Source: Clostridia bacterium
Lineage (GTDB): Bacteria; Bacillota; Clostridia; UBA1381
Assembly (NCBI GenBank): GCA_900751885.1
Contig: CAADTH010000054.1
Location: 1 to 11,487, forward strand
Reading direction: 5' to 3'
Length of the DNA: 11,487 nucleotides
The notes under the pieces: generated by a model
Database searches by the model: none
Told to the model about the DNA's origin: nothing
Seen by the model: the letters and a program-made list of their open reading frames with translations, nothing else
Made by a program: the position numbers and the translations under genes
In this document: positions 5,400-11,487 of the stretch, in pieces
Position numbering within the stretch: the stretch's first letter is position 1
Layout of the letters: every line of letters starts with the position of its first letter

Positions 5400-6587
5400 A
5401 TGCAAATTACTGTTGTAGGCGCAGGTTATGTGGGGTTATCTCTTGCCACTCTGTTAGGCCAAAAGCATGAAGTAATAGTGCTTGATATTGATGAAGAAAA
5501 GGTTGCGAAAGTTAATTCCCGTATTTCTCCCGTTCAGGACGTATATCTCGAAAAGTTTTTTGCCGAAAGAAAACTAAATTTGACAGCCACTGTAGATACG
5601 GCAATAGCATATAAAGACGCCGAGTATGTAATTATTACAACACCTACTAATTATGAGGATGAAACCAATAGCTTTGATACTCATGCGGTTGATTCCACCA
5701 TAGAAATTTGTATGGCAAATAATGATCATTGCATTATGATCATCAAAAGTACGGTTCCTGTTGGGTATACAAGGAGTGTGCGAAAAAAATATAACACCAG
5801 CCACATTCTATTTTCCCCTGAATTTTTAAGAGAAACGAAAGCCCTATACGACAATTTGTACCCTTCCAGAATTGTTGTTGGTACAGATATTGCAGACCCT
5901 GCTATGGTTATCCATGCACAGGTTTTTTCAACCATCTTGCAAGAGTGCGCAAATAAAGAAGATATTCCCGTCTTGATTATAGGGCTTGATGAAGCAGAAG
6001 CCGCTAAACTTTTCGCTAATACTTATTTAGCCATGCGTGTTGCGTTCTTTAACGAATTGGATACCTTTGCAGAAATGAATGGGTTAAGTACAAAGAACAT
6101 CATAGATGCAATTTGTCATGATCCTCGAATTGGTAAGCATTATAACAATCCATCTTTTGGCTATGGCGGATATTGCCTCCCGAAAGATACAAAGCAGTTG
6201 AAATCAAGTTTTCATGATATTCCTGAAAATTTGATTACCGCTGTGTGTCAGGCAAACCACACCAAAAAAGGCCATGTCATAAAGGGAATTCTGAATAAAC
6301 ATCCTGGCACAGTTGGTATTTACCGCTTAACGGCAAAGTCTAATTCTGACAATTTCCGTTCAAGTGCTGTTTGGGGTGTTATGGAGGGGCTTTCCAAAGA
6401 AAAACAAGAAATTGTAATATATGAACCCTTATTAGGCGATGCCGCAGAGTTTATGGGTTATAAGGTTGTACATTCTTTTGCGGAGTTTAAGCGTTCATGT
6501 GATGTTATTGTTGCTAATAGAGTTTCCAGTGAACTCTCGGAAGTTATGTATAAGGTTTATACAAGAGACATCTTTGGAAGAGATTGA
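5400..6587 (+). CDS. ugd: UDP-glucose 6-dehydrogenase (nucleotide-sugar dehydrogenase), 395 aa
   Basis: It oxidises UDP-glucose to UDP-glucuronate with two NAD+, in the cytoplasm, supplying the uronic acid donor for a polysaccharide. Visible are the N-terminal Rossmann motif GAGYVG (7-12), TVPVG (118-122), SPEFLRE (139-145), the helix Lys/Asn AKLFANTYLA (K203, N207) and the catalytic loop GYGGYCLPKD with C259 and D263. The usual loop is GFGGSCFPKD, so Tyr replaces Ser before the cysteine, but the nucleophile is intact. The length is normal for the short bacterial enzymes (HasB, Cap3A). GAAAGGTGG lies about ten bases before the ATG. The synthase gene follows after 21 bases, so the two form one operon. 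UDP-glucose is the most likely substrate because of the neighbouring synthase; UDP-ManNAc or UDP-GlcNAc dehydrogenase activity cannot be excluded by eye. Confidence 0.9.
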   Translation: MQITVVGAGYVGLSLATLLGQKHEVIVLDIDEEKVAKVNSRISPVQDVYLEKFFAERKLNLTATVDTAIAYKDAEYVIITTPTNYEDETNSFDTHAVDSTIEICMANNDHCIMIIKSTVPVGYTRSVRKKYNTSHILFSPEFLRETKALYDNLYPSRIVVGTDIADPAMVIHAQVFSTILQECANKEDIPVLIIGLDEAEAAKLFANTYLAMRVAFFNELDTFAEMNGLSTKNIIDAICHDPRIGKHYNNPSFGYGGYCLPKDTKQLKSSFHDIPENLITAVCQANHTKKGHVIKGILNKHPGTVGIYRLTAKSNSDNFRSSAVWGVMEGLSKEKQEIVIYEPLLGDAAEFMGYKVVHSFAEFKRSCDVIVANRVSSELSEVMYKVYTRDIFGRD

Positions 6588-6608
6588 CCCGGCGAGGCGG
6601 TGATTGTA

Positions 6609-7901
6609 ATGTACACATTTTTCTTGATGGTCGAGGATTATATCAAAACTCATAACCTTCACCTCTTTATGTTTTTCTTCGCATTCATTTTCATTCGATG
6701 GGGAATAGTATTTTTCCATGCTATTCGATATAAGCCATATGATTATGAAGATAAAGAAATAAATTATTTTACATCGGTGCTGCTCCCAGTCGTTGACGAA
6801 CCATTAGATCTATTTTATAGTGTTCTGATGAAAATAGCACGCCAGAATCCGTCTGAGATTATAGTTGTCATTAATGGGCCAAAAAACGAGGGGCTTGAAA
6901 ACCTGTGTGTAGATTTCAACAGGAATTTACCAATTGGCTTTACTCCTGTTCAGCATTATTATACACCTGTTGCCGGTAAGAGAAATGGGATCCGTGTGGC
7001 AATGGAGCACATTAATCCGAATTCCGATATAACAGTGCTTGTGGATAGTGATACGGTATGGACAGAGGATACTTTGTCCGAGTTGCTGAAGCCTTTTGCT
7101 TGTGATCAAAAAATTGGCGGTGTTACAACCAGACAGAAAATACTTGATCCTGACCGCAAACTCGTAACCATGTTTGCAAATTTGCTTGAAGAGATCAGAG
7201 CTGAAGGAACGATGAAAGCAATGAGCGTTACAGGCAAAGTGGGCTGCCTTCCCGGCAGGACAATTGCTTTCCGTACTCAGATTTTGATAGATGTGATGTA
7301 TGACTTTATGAATGAGACATTCATGGGATTTCACAAAGAAGTATCCGATGACAGAAGCCTCACAAACCTGACGCTCCGAAAGGGGTACAAAACAGTTATG
7401 CAAGACACCTCAGTAATTTATACAGATGCGCCCACCGAATGGAAAAAATTTATCAGGCAGCAGTTAAGATGGTCGGAAGGTTCACAGTATAACAATCTGA
7501 GAATGACTCCTTGGATGTTAAAAAACGCCAAGCTGATGTGCTTTATTTACTGGTCAGATATGATTAGTCCGATGATGCTGGTTAGCGTTTATGCCAATAC
7601 TATAATTTGCAAGGTGTTAAATATACTTGGCTGCGCGATTCCAACATTGGCATATACCGCTCCATGGTGGCAGATCATTCTCTTTATTCTTCTTGGTTGT
7701 ATCATTAGTTTTGGTTCACGAAATATTAAGGTTATGAGAAGTGTGAAGTGGTATTATACATTACTGCTTCCAGTATTCATCCTTGTTTTAACTGTTGTCA
7801 TGGTTCCTATCCGATTGCTAGGCCTTATGCTCTGCTCTGACGATATGGAATGGGGCACCCGGAAATTGGAGGAGGACAATGATAAAGTGGAAGTTCCTTA
7901 A
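6609..7901 (+). CDS. Processive family 2 glycosyltransferase (hyaluronan synthase / Cap3B-like), 430 aa
   Basis: A predicted membrane-embedded synthase that both polymerises and exports a polysaccharide. One N-terminal membrane segment (about 17-38) precedes the cytoplasmic GT2 domain, with D63 in VVDEP, GKRNG (123-127), DSDT (146-149), the acceptor-region GCLPGR (212-217), SDDR (246-249, catalytic Asp) and QQLRW (284-288). Three or four C-terminal membrane helices follow (about 306-335, 352-370, 383-408). This order and the SDDRSLTN/QQLRW spacing are those of HasA and of the type 3 pneumococcal synthase. I start at the ATG at 6609, eight bases after GAGGCGG; the GTG at 6600 would overlap that site. 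A dedicated ugd upstream indicates that one of its substrates is UDP-glucuronate. The second sugar (GlcNAc or Glc) cannot be told from sequence. Confidence 0.88.
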   Translation: MYTFFLMVEDYIKTHNLHLFMFFFAFIFIRWGIVFFHAIRYKPYDYEDKEINYFTSVLLPVVDEPLDLFYSVLMKIARQNPSEIIVVINGPKNEGLENLCVDFNRNLPIGFTPVQHYYTPVAGKRNGIRVAMEHINPNSDITVLVDSDTVWTEDTLSELLKPFACDQKIGGVTTRQKILDPDRKLVTMFANLLEEIRAEGTMKAMSVTGKVGCLPGRTIAFRTQILIDVMYDFMNETFMGFHKEVSDDRSLTNLTLRKGYKTVMQDTSVIYTDAPTEWKKFIRQQLRWSEGSQYNNLRMTPWMLKNAKLMCFIYWSDMISPMMLVSVYANTIICKVLNILGCAIPTLAYTAPWWQIILFILLGCIISFGSRNIKVMRSVKWYYTLLLPVFILVLTVVMVPIRLLGLMLCSDDMEWGTRKLEEDNDKVEVP

Positions 7902-8916
7902 TTGCATTTGTATATTCGCGGCTGCTATATTTATATTATGGGTTGGTTGCAACGAACAGCCTGTCGATACCGAGAAGGCCGATGGCTCTGACAGCATTGC
8001 GTCTATTGAGGCTCCGAGTAATAGTCAAGCTACACTGGAAGAACCAACTACGGAATCTATTGTAACAGAATCCTCAGTTGTCGAGTCTGAATATTATCCT
8101 ATTACAGAGGGACAAAGATATTTGGGCGTTTATGTTCAAGGCCCCGAAGAGACTGATGTTTTAGCTGACAGCATCAATACTTTAGCTTGGTTTGATCGTT
8201 TTGATCAGACAAGTGATTACAAGATTTCTTTATGTTTAGACGACAATAAATATATAGCGTTTATCACTTTGCAGCCTACCGACTGGGACTTAAAATTGGT
8301 TTCTGACGGGTATTATGATGATTTAATTATTGAATATTTTAAGAAACTCTCTTCGGATAACAGAGCCAATACAGAACTTTTTGTTCGATTAGCGCATGAA
8401 ATGGAAATGAGGCCCTCTTACAAATCTGGTTGGTACAGTTGGCAAACAGATGATGCTCACGCATATGTAAACGCTTGGGTTCACATTGTGAACTTGGGTA
8501 GGGAATATGCTCCCAATGTTAAGTGGGTATGGTCTCCCAACAGGGCAGACGAATACACAACGAAATATTATCCAGGTGATGAGTATGTTGATTATGTCGG
8601 ATTGACATTGAATAACACATTGGATTCCCGTGAGAGTTTTCAGCAATTCTATGAAAATGAAGGTCAAAGAGACTATTTGGAAGCATATAATAAGCCAATT
8701 ATTTTTGGAGAGATCGCGGAGCATAGCACCAGTGATGAAGTTCGCAATGAATACATACAATCTGTTTTTGATTATCTTGGAACCTACGATAAATGCATCG
8801 GTTTTATTTTCTTAAATCAAGATCTAGAAAGTGCAAGACAATACAAGTTTACAGATTGCGAATTGATATTAGATACATTTATTGAGAATGCGAGGGATTA
8901 CATTTGTGCGAAATAA
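7879..8916 (+). CDS. GH26-like glycoside hydrolase, membrane-anchored (probable lipoprotein), 345 aa
   Basis: An N-terminal signal (about 5-23) ends in LWVGC, a slightly atypical lipobox with C24 as the lipidated residue. A Ser/Thr/Glu-rich linker (25-75) and a GH26-like catalytic domain (about 77-340) follow. GH26 hallmarks are RLAHEME (170-176, acid/base E174), WVWSPN (216-221), YYPGDEYVDYVG (230-241) and KPIIFGE (272-278, nucleophile E278). Family members usually read HEMNG, and here the Asn is replaced, which may alter specificity. The family cleaves beta-mannans and some beta-glucans in endo fashion. The start follows GGAGGAGGA by two bases and overlaps the synthase end by 23 bases, so it is translationally coupled. 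A likely role is trimming or releasing the nascent polymer outside the membrane, as endoglucanases do in cellulose operons; this is inference. Confidence 0.83.
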   Translation: MIKWKFLNCICIFAAAIFILWVGCNEQPVDTEKADGSDSIASIEAPSNSQATLEEPTTESIVTESSVVESEYYPITEGQRYLGVYVQGPEETDVLADSINTLAWFDRFDQTSDYKISLCLDDNKYIAFITLQPTDWDLKLVSDGYYDDLIIEYFKKLSSDNRANTELFVRLAHEMEMRPSYKSGWYSWQTDDAHAYVNAWVHIVNLGREYAPNVKWVWSPNRADEYTTKYYPGDEYVDYVGLTLNNTLDSRESFQQFYENEGQRDYLEAYNKPIIFGEIAEHSTSDEVRNEYIQSVFDYLGTYDKCIGFIFLNQDLESARQYKFTDCELILDTFIENARDYICAK

Positions 8917-9013
8917 GAAGTTTACAAAGTATCAGATCATGACGAGAGTTGGAACGATTATCAGCATTTTACTGTTTGTTGTCCTTGGATTTTGTATCGA
9001 AGTTATTTTCTAA
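8906..9013 (+). CDS. Small single-pass membrane peptide, 35 aa
   Basis: A GTG start at 8906 is preceded by GAGG ten bases upstream and overlaps the last codons of the GH26 gene. The peptide has a basic N-terminus (RNKKFTKYQ) and one hydrophobic helix (about 17-35, TIISILLFVVLGFCIEVIF), ending at a TAA at 9011-9013. The overlap, ribosome site and clean membrane-peptide composition argue that it is real and is the last gene of the polysaccharide operon. An ATG at 8939 inside it would give a 24-residue form. Small membrane subunits are known in other synthase operons, but I cannot assign it to a family. Confidence 0.55.
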   Translation: MRNKKFTKYQIMTRVGTIISILLFVVLGFCIEVIF

Positions 9014-9032
9014 AAAATGGAGAAAGTGAAAG

Positions 9033-9224
9033 ATGGAACATCAAACCAAAGGAACGTTGCGCAATCAGGCTGTCATTACATCAGCCGGATCGCCCCGAGC
9101 AACCACACCGCGGTTCGTAAGGTATTGGATGGGAGCAATTCCCCCTAACGCTGATCCCATTGGCGGTTTCAGGAGGGAGCCGTCATGTGTAGAACGGGAT
9201 ATCGACCAACGGAAATGGGAGTAA
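9033..9224 (+). CDS. Hypothetical small ICE protein, 63 aa
   Basis: The ATG at 9033 is preceded by GGAGAAAGTGAAAG. The product is basic and hydrophilic with no membrane segment or motif I recognise (it contains RFVRYWMGAIPPN). Composition is backbone-like, so the border between cargo and ICE probably lies between 9014 and 9033. It may be a truncated or spurious frame. A second ORF with a stronger ribosome site begins inside it at 9185 in another frame, and the two can hardly both be important. Confidence 0.4.
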   Translation: MEHQTKGTLRNQAVITSAGSPRATTPRFVRYWMGAIPPNADPIGGFRREPSCVERDIDQRKWE

Positions 9225-9277
9225 CACCGTTAAAAAAAACATCCCCCGGCCCGTGGGAAATGTGGCCGGAACCATGA
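9185..9277 (+). CDS. Possible 30-aa leader peptide before the sigma-like gene
   Basis: The ATG at 9185 follows AGGAGGGAGCCGTC, a strong ribosome binding site, and the frame ends with TGA at 9275-9277. The peptide is Pro- and Trp-rich (ending SPGPWEMWPEP) and its coding region holds an A8 run (9232-9239). A strong terminator follows 38 bases later, which is the layout of a leader peptide and attenuator. There is no other support. Confidence 0.35.
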   Translation: MCRTGYRPTEMGVTPLKKTSPGPWEMWPEP

Positions 9278-9314
9278 ATTTGCGTATGCAATAAAATATC
9301 ATACTATTTTTTTG

Positions 9315-9351
9315 TTCGCCCGGAGGGTTTATGCCCTTCCGGGCGAATTTT
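9315..9351 (+). terminator. Strong intrinsic terminator upstream of the sigma-like gene
   Basis: TTCGCCCGGAGGG (9315-9327) pairs with CCCTTCCGGGCGAA (9334-9347) with a single bulged base and loop TTTATG, followed by TTTTGTT. It can end the polysaccharide operon and the small ORFs before it. It can also act as an attenuator for the downstream ICE regulatory genes. A T7 tract precedes the stem, but on the minus strand the sequence that follows is A-rich, so it favours the plus direction. Confidence 0.8.
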
Positions 9352-9379
9352 GTTATTTCCTTCGGCCCGCTCTATCGGT

Positions 9380-9419
9380 CAAACACTTTTTCAAAATTTT
9401 TTTAAAAAAGTGGTGTTTG
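9380..9419. repeat. AT-rich inverted repeat before the sigma-like gene
   Basis: CAAACAC plus a T5 run (9380-9391) pairs with an A6 run, GTG and GTGTTTG (about 9404-9419) with a three-base bulge, around a T-rich centre. It lies between the terminator and the start of the sigma-like gene. It may be a second terminator, a protein binding site or part of a leader. I see no clear promoter in 9352-9503. Confidence 0.4.
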
Positions 9420-9503
9420 GCGGGTAGCTGGAGGCCTTTCAACAGTAACTTTGGCGGAAAGGGAGAAAACCACCGAAATCCCCCACAGAAAGGGGGTGAA
9501 AAG

Positions 9504-9947
9504 ATGGAAACGATCCCCCGCAATGATTTTATCCTGCGGCACCGCTATGATGCTTTCTGCAAAGCGGTACTCCGCAATGAGGCTAAAAGCTACTGGTCGG
9601 AGATGGCGCATCGCCGCGAACGTGAAAAGTCGCTGGATGCTCTGACACAAGAGGAAATGGACAAGCTCTCAGTCGTGGATGATTACCCCAGCGACAGCTA
9701 CGTTTTTTCGTCGTATGGGTATGACCTGCTGATCGACAACGAGCTTGTAGCCGAGGCGTTCGCCAGCCTGCCGGAACAGGAACAAAGCATTTTGATTTTG
9801 CACTGTGTTCTGGATTTGGCAGACGGAGAAATCGGCAGCCTCATGGGAATGTCCCGCAGCGCCGTACAGCGTCACAGGACAAGGACCCTGAAACAGTTGC
9901 GTATGAAATTGATGGCGTTCATGCCAGAGGGAGGTAAACGCGGATGA
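9504..9947 (+). CDS. Sigma-70-like regulatory protein (Tn916 Orf7 type), 147 aa
   Basis: The C-terminal part (about 92-140) is a sigma region 4: LPEQEQSILILHCVLDLADGEIGSLMGMS, then SRSAVQRHRTRTLKQLR as the recognition helix. There is no region 2 core like that of a full sigma factor. In Tn916-family elements a protein of this size and type activates the excision/transfer operon. I start at 9504, where AGGGGGTG lies about six bases upstream; the longer in-frame extension to 9312 runs through the terminator hairpin and is unlikely. The stop overlaps the next gene by four bases (ATGA), so they are coupled. Confidence 0.85.
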   Translation: METIPRNDFILRHRYDAFCKAVLRNEAKSYWSEMAHRREREKSLDALTQEEMDKLSVVDDYPSDSYVFSSYGYDLLIDNELVAEAFASLPEQEQSILILHCVLDLADGEIGSLMGMSRSAVQRHRTRTLKQLRMKLMAFMPEGGKRG

Positions 9948-10183
9948 AGGAACCTACATTCAACGGCAGAGAGCTTCTTCCCCTTTCGGTGATGGAAGCT
10001 GCCCACGCTGGGGATGCAATGGCTATGGAGCAAGTGCTGCGGTACTATGAGGACTACATAAACAAGCTCTGCATCCGCACCTTGTATGACAGCAACGGCA
10101 TCCCCTATGTGTGCGTGGACGAGTATATGAAGCACCGTTTGGAAATCAAGCTCATTCATTCCATCATCGTTGCCTTGAAGTAA
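9944..10183 (+). CDS. Helix-turn-helix conjugative-element protein (Tn916 Orf8 type), 79 aa
   Basis: A small acidic and helical protein. The stretch LSVMEAAHAGDAMAMEQVLRYYEDYINKL (about 14-42) is typical of the small helix-turn-helix proteins that follow the sigma-like gene in Tn916-like ICEs. It overlaps the preceding gene by four bases. It probably works with it as a regulator of element excision and transfer, but no target is visible here. Confidence 0.82.
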   Translation: MKEPTFNGRELLPLSVMEAAHAGDAMAMEQVLRYYEDYINKLCIRTLYDSNGIPYVCVDEYMKHRLEIKLIHSIIVALK

Positions 10184-10612
10184 CGACCCGGCCACGGTAA
10201 CGGAAATGTCTTATTACTCTCTTTCCGCATTTCCGCCGGCTCGGTGGCTGATGTATGTACCTTGACAAATACGCCCGCAGGACAATGGCGGCGCGTCATA
10301 GGGCATACGGACACATTCTGTCTACACCGAGCCGGACGGCGGGTGCGCCATGATGCTGGTTTCTACGAAAACAGCGGAGCGACAACCCCCCAGCCGCAAA
10401 ATAAGCGTAGCTGCTTATGGGCGATGACGTGCAGGCAGGACAATGATACTCCCTTACAGCCACAGTCCGAGCGTTAAAAGCGTCACAGGCAATGGGTAGG
10501 GCCGTGTGAGAACCACACGGGGGTGAAAAGCCCGTGGAGCTGGGCCGCCAGCCGTCCGTGTTTTGCCCACATTTACAAGGAACCTTTGCTTTGAACAGAA
10601 GGAGGCCATATT
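10184..10612 (+). promoter_or_regulatory. Structured 430-base intergenic region upstream of xis
   Basis: No convincing gene is present, but perfect inverted repeats are dense: CGGAAATG/CATTTCCG (10201-10235), CCGGCTCGGTG/CACCGAGCCGG (10236-10246 with 10325-10335), ATAAGC/GCTTAT (10401-10418), CCGTGTG/CACACGG (10502-10520) and GCTGG/CCAGC (10539-10552). CACGG at 10516-10520 can also pair with CCCGTG (10531-10536) or with CCGTG (10556-10560), which is followed by TTTT, so mutually exclusive folds exist just before xis. An 11-base direct repeat GCAGGACAATG occurs at 10277-10287 and 10435-10445. It could be a leader RNA or binding-site array controlling xis-int. I could not match it to a named riboswitch. 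Confidence 0.5.
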
Positions 10613-10816
10613 ATGAGTAATAACGATGTGCCTATTTGGGAAAAGTATACGCTTACCATTGAGGAAGCGTCGAAATATTTTCGCATTGGAGAAAACAAAC
10701 TGCGTCGGCTTGCCGAGGAAAACCCATCCGCTGGCTGGGTGATTTTGAACGGCAACCGCATCCAGATCAAACGGCAAAAATTTGAAAAAATCATTGATTC
10801 TCTTGACACAATCTAG
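10613..10816 (+). CDS. xis: Excisionase, Tn916/Tn1549 type, 67 aa
   Basis: A small winged-helix DNA-bending protein that drives the integrase toward excision. LTIEEASKYFRIGENKLRRL (14-33) is the MerR/excisionase-type helix-turn-helix and GNRIQIKRQKFEKIID forms the wing and last helix. Length and sequence agree closely, from memory, with Xis of the Tn916 family. GGAGG lies about nine bases before the ATG. The integrase gene follows after 79 bases, the standard arrangement at the right end of these elements. Confidence 0.93.
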   Translation: MSNNDVPIWEKYTLTIEEASKYFRIGENKLRRLAEENPSAGWVILNGNRIQIKRQKFEKIIDSLDTI

Positions 10817-10820
10817 TGAA

Positions 10821-10870
10821 AAAGAGCCTTGACTATGCTATAATACTCTTAAAGCGTGTCAAGGCTCTTT
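10821..10870 (+). promoter_or_regulatory. Inverted repeat with embedded extended -10 promoter, upstream of int
   Basis: AAAGAGCCTTGAC (10821-10833) and GTCAAGGCTCTTT (10858-10870) are perfect 13-base arms around a 24-base loop. The loop holds TGCTATAAT (10836-10844), an extended -10 element, with a weak -35 GTGAAA (10816-10821) 17 bases upstream. The hairpin would attenuate transcripts arriving from xis, while the promoter in its loop could give int its own transcript. The int ribosome site AAGGAG lies just downstream. Confidence 0.6.
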
Positions 10871-10895
10871 CCGTCATGGAAAGGAGCATGACGAA

Positions 10896-11487
10896 ATGTC
10901 AAAAAAAGAACGAGATGAAAAAAGGCGGGACAGCAAAGGCCGCCTTTTGAAATCTGGAGAGAGCCAGCGAACAGACGGAAGATACGCCTACAAATATACG
11001 GATACCTTTGGAGAACCGAAGTTTGTGTACTCATGGAAGTTAGTCCCTACGGACAAAATCCCTGCCGGAAAACGCCCGGATATTTCTCTGCGTGAGAAAA
11101 TCAAGCAGATACAAAAAGACCTTGACGATGGGATTGACACCATCGGTAAGAAAATGACCGTGTGCCAGCTATATGAAAAGTATATCCGGCAGCGGGGCAA
11201 TGTGAAACGGGGAACCCATAAGAGCCGCCAGCAGTTAATGAAACTTCTGTCCGAGGATAAAATCGGAGGGGCCAGCATCGACAGCGTGAAGCTGTCTGAC
11301 GCCAAAGAATGGGCCTTGCGTATGCAGGAAAAGGGCGTGGCCTATCATACCATCTGCAACGGCAAGCGTTCCCTGAAAGCCATTTTTCACATGGCCGTAC
11401 AGGACGATTGCCTCCGCAAGAATCCCTTTGACTTCCAGATCAATGAGGTTATCAACGACGATACCGTACCAAAGGTGCCGCTTACCC
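10896..11487 (+). CDS. int: Integrase, Tn916/Tn1549-type tyrosine recombinase (N-terminal 197 aa, partial)
   Basis: This enzyme integrates and excises the ICE. The fragment holds the N-terminal arm-binding domain (about 1-75: RDSKGRLLKSGESQRTDGRY, then the three-stranded sheet region FGEPKFVYSW) and the SAM-like core-binding domain (about 85-190, with HTICNGKRSLKAIFHMAV and CLRKNPFDF). The catalytic domain lies beyond the window edge. The ATG at 10896 has GGAG nine bases upstream; the ATG at 10888 is out of frame and stops early. The sequence resembles Tn916 Int from memory. It is unrelated in role to the short recombinase at 3914-4750. Confidence 0.93.
   Translation, partial: MSKKERDEKRRDSKGRLLKSGESQRTDGRYAYKYTDTFGEPKFVYSWKLVPTDKIPAGKRPDISLREKIKQIQKDLDDGIDTIGKKMTVCQLYEKYIRQRGNVKRGTHKSRQQLMKLLSEDKIGGASIDSVKLSDAKEWALRMQEKGVAYHTICNGKRSLKAIFHMAVQDDCLRKNPFDFQINEVINDDTVPKVPLT

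Noticed and set aside
6927..7403. 158-aa minus-strand ORF inside the synthase gene
   Set aside because: It lies opposite the conserved DSDT and SDDR motifs of the glycosyltransferase, so it is a shadow.
10244..10477. 77-aa plus-strand ORF between the HTH gene and xis
   Set aside because: It starts at GTG without a ribosome site inside one arm of a long inverted repeat and has no recognisable fold. The region looks like structured non-coding DNA, although a real peptide cannot be fully excluded.
1..11487. CRISPR arrays, tRNA or rRNA genes, and IS transposases
   Set aside because: No regularly spaced repeats, cloverleaf or rRNA-like sequence, and no DDE transposase frame could be seen on either strand.

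Overview
The window looks like part of an integrative conjugative element (ICE) of the Tn916/Tn1549 type in a low-GC Gram-positive host, most likely a gut clostridium (Lachnospiraceae/Oscillospiraceae-like). The evidence is Gram-positive AGGAGG-type ribosome binding sites, a mobC/relaxase/cysteine-rich VLP mobilization cluster, and a sigma-like gene, small HTH gene, excisionase and integrase at the right side in the order usual for this family. The family assignment rests on recognising proteins by eye; no database search was possible.

Layout. 1-108 is the tail of an element gene. 156-1322 (minus) is an AT-rich Ser/Thr protein kinase gene with its own promoter, lying between two near-copies of the same terminator (111-157 and 1392-1437). 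1544-3536 (minus) is an overlapping mobilization operon, mobC > relaxase > Cys-rich VLP protein, with a cluster of three hairpins upstream that is a candidate oriT. 3914-4750 is a tyrosine recombinase. It is followed by a short intergenic region (4753-5015) bounded by two inverted 22-bp sites that share a 14-bp core. Inside are a near-consensus sigma-A promoter pointing left and a bidirectional terminator. Next comes an unknown 94-aa gene, then an AT-rich polysaccharide operon: UDP-glucose dehydrogenase, a processive hyaluronan-synthase/Cap3B-like family 2 glycosyltransferase, a GH26-like lipoprotein and a 35-aa membrane peptide. The ICE backbone resumes with small ORFs, a strong terminator, the sigma-like gene, the HTH gene, a 430-base structured intergenic region, xis, and the first 197 codons of int.

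How it fits together. The main inference is a phase-variable capsule or exopolysaccharide module carried as ICE cargo. The recombinase would invert the 4753-5015 segment. In the orientation present here the promoter points away from the polysaccharide genes and into the 3' end of the recombinase gene (antisense), with a terminator behind it, so the operon would be OFF. Inversion would aim the promoter at the 94-aa gene, ugd and the synthase (ON). A minus-strand terminator just upstream of the recombinase gene would stop the OFF-state antisense transcript before the mobilization region. The AT-rich cargo (kinase, polysaccharide genes) contrasts with the GC-richer backbone, which suggests modular acquisition. 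The direction of the switch, the polymer made and the role of the kinase are inferences.
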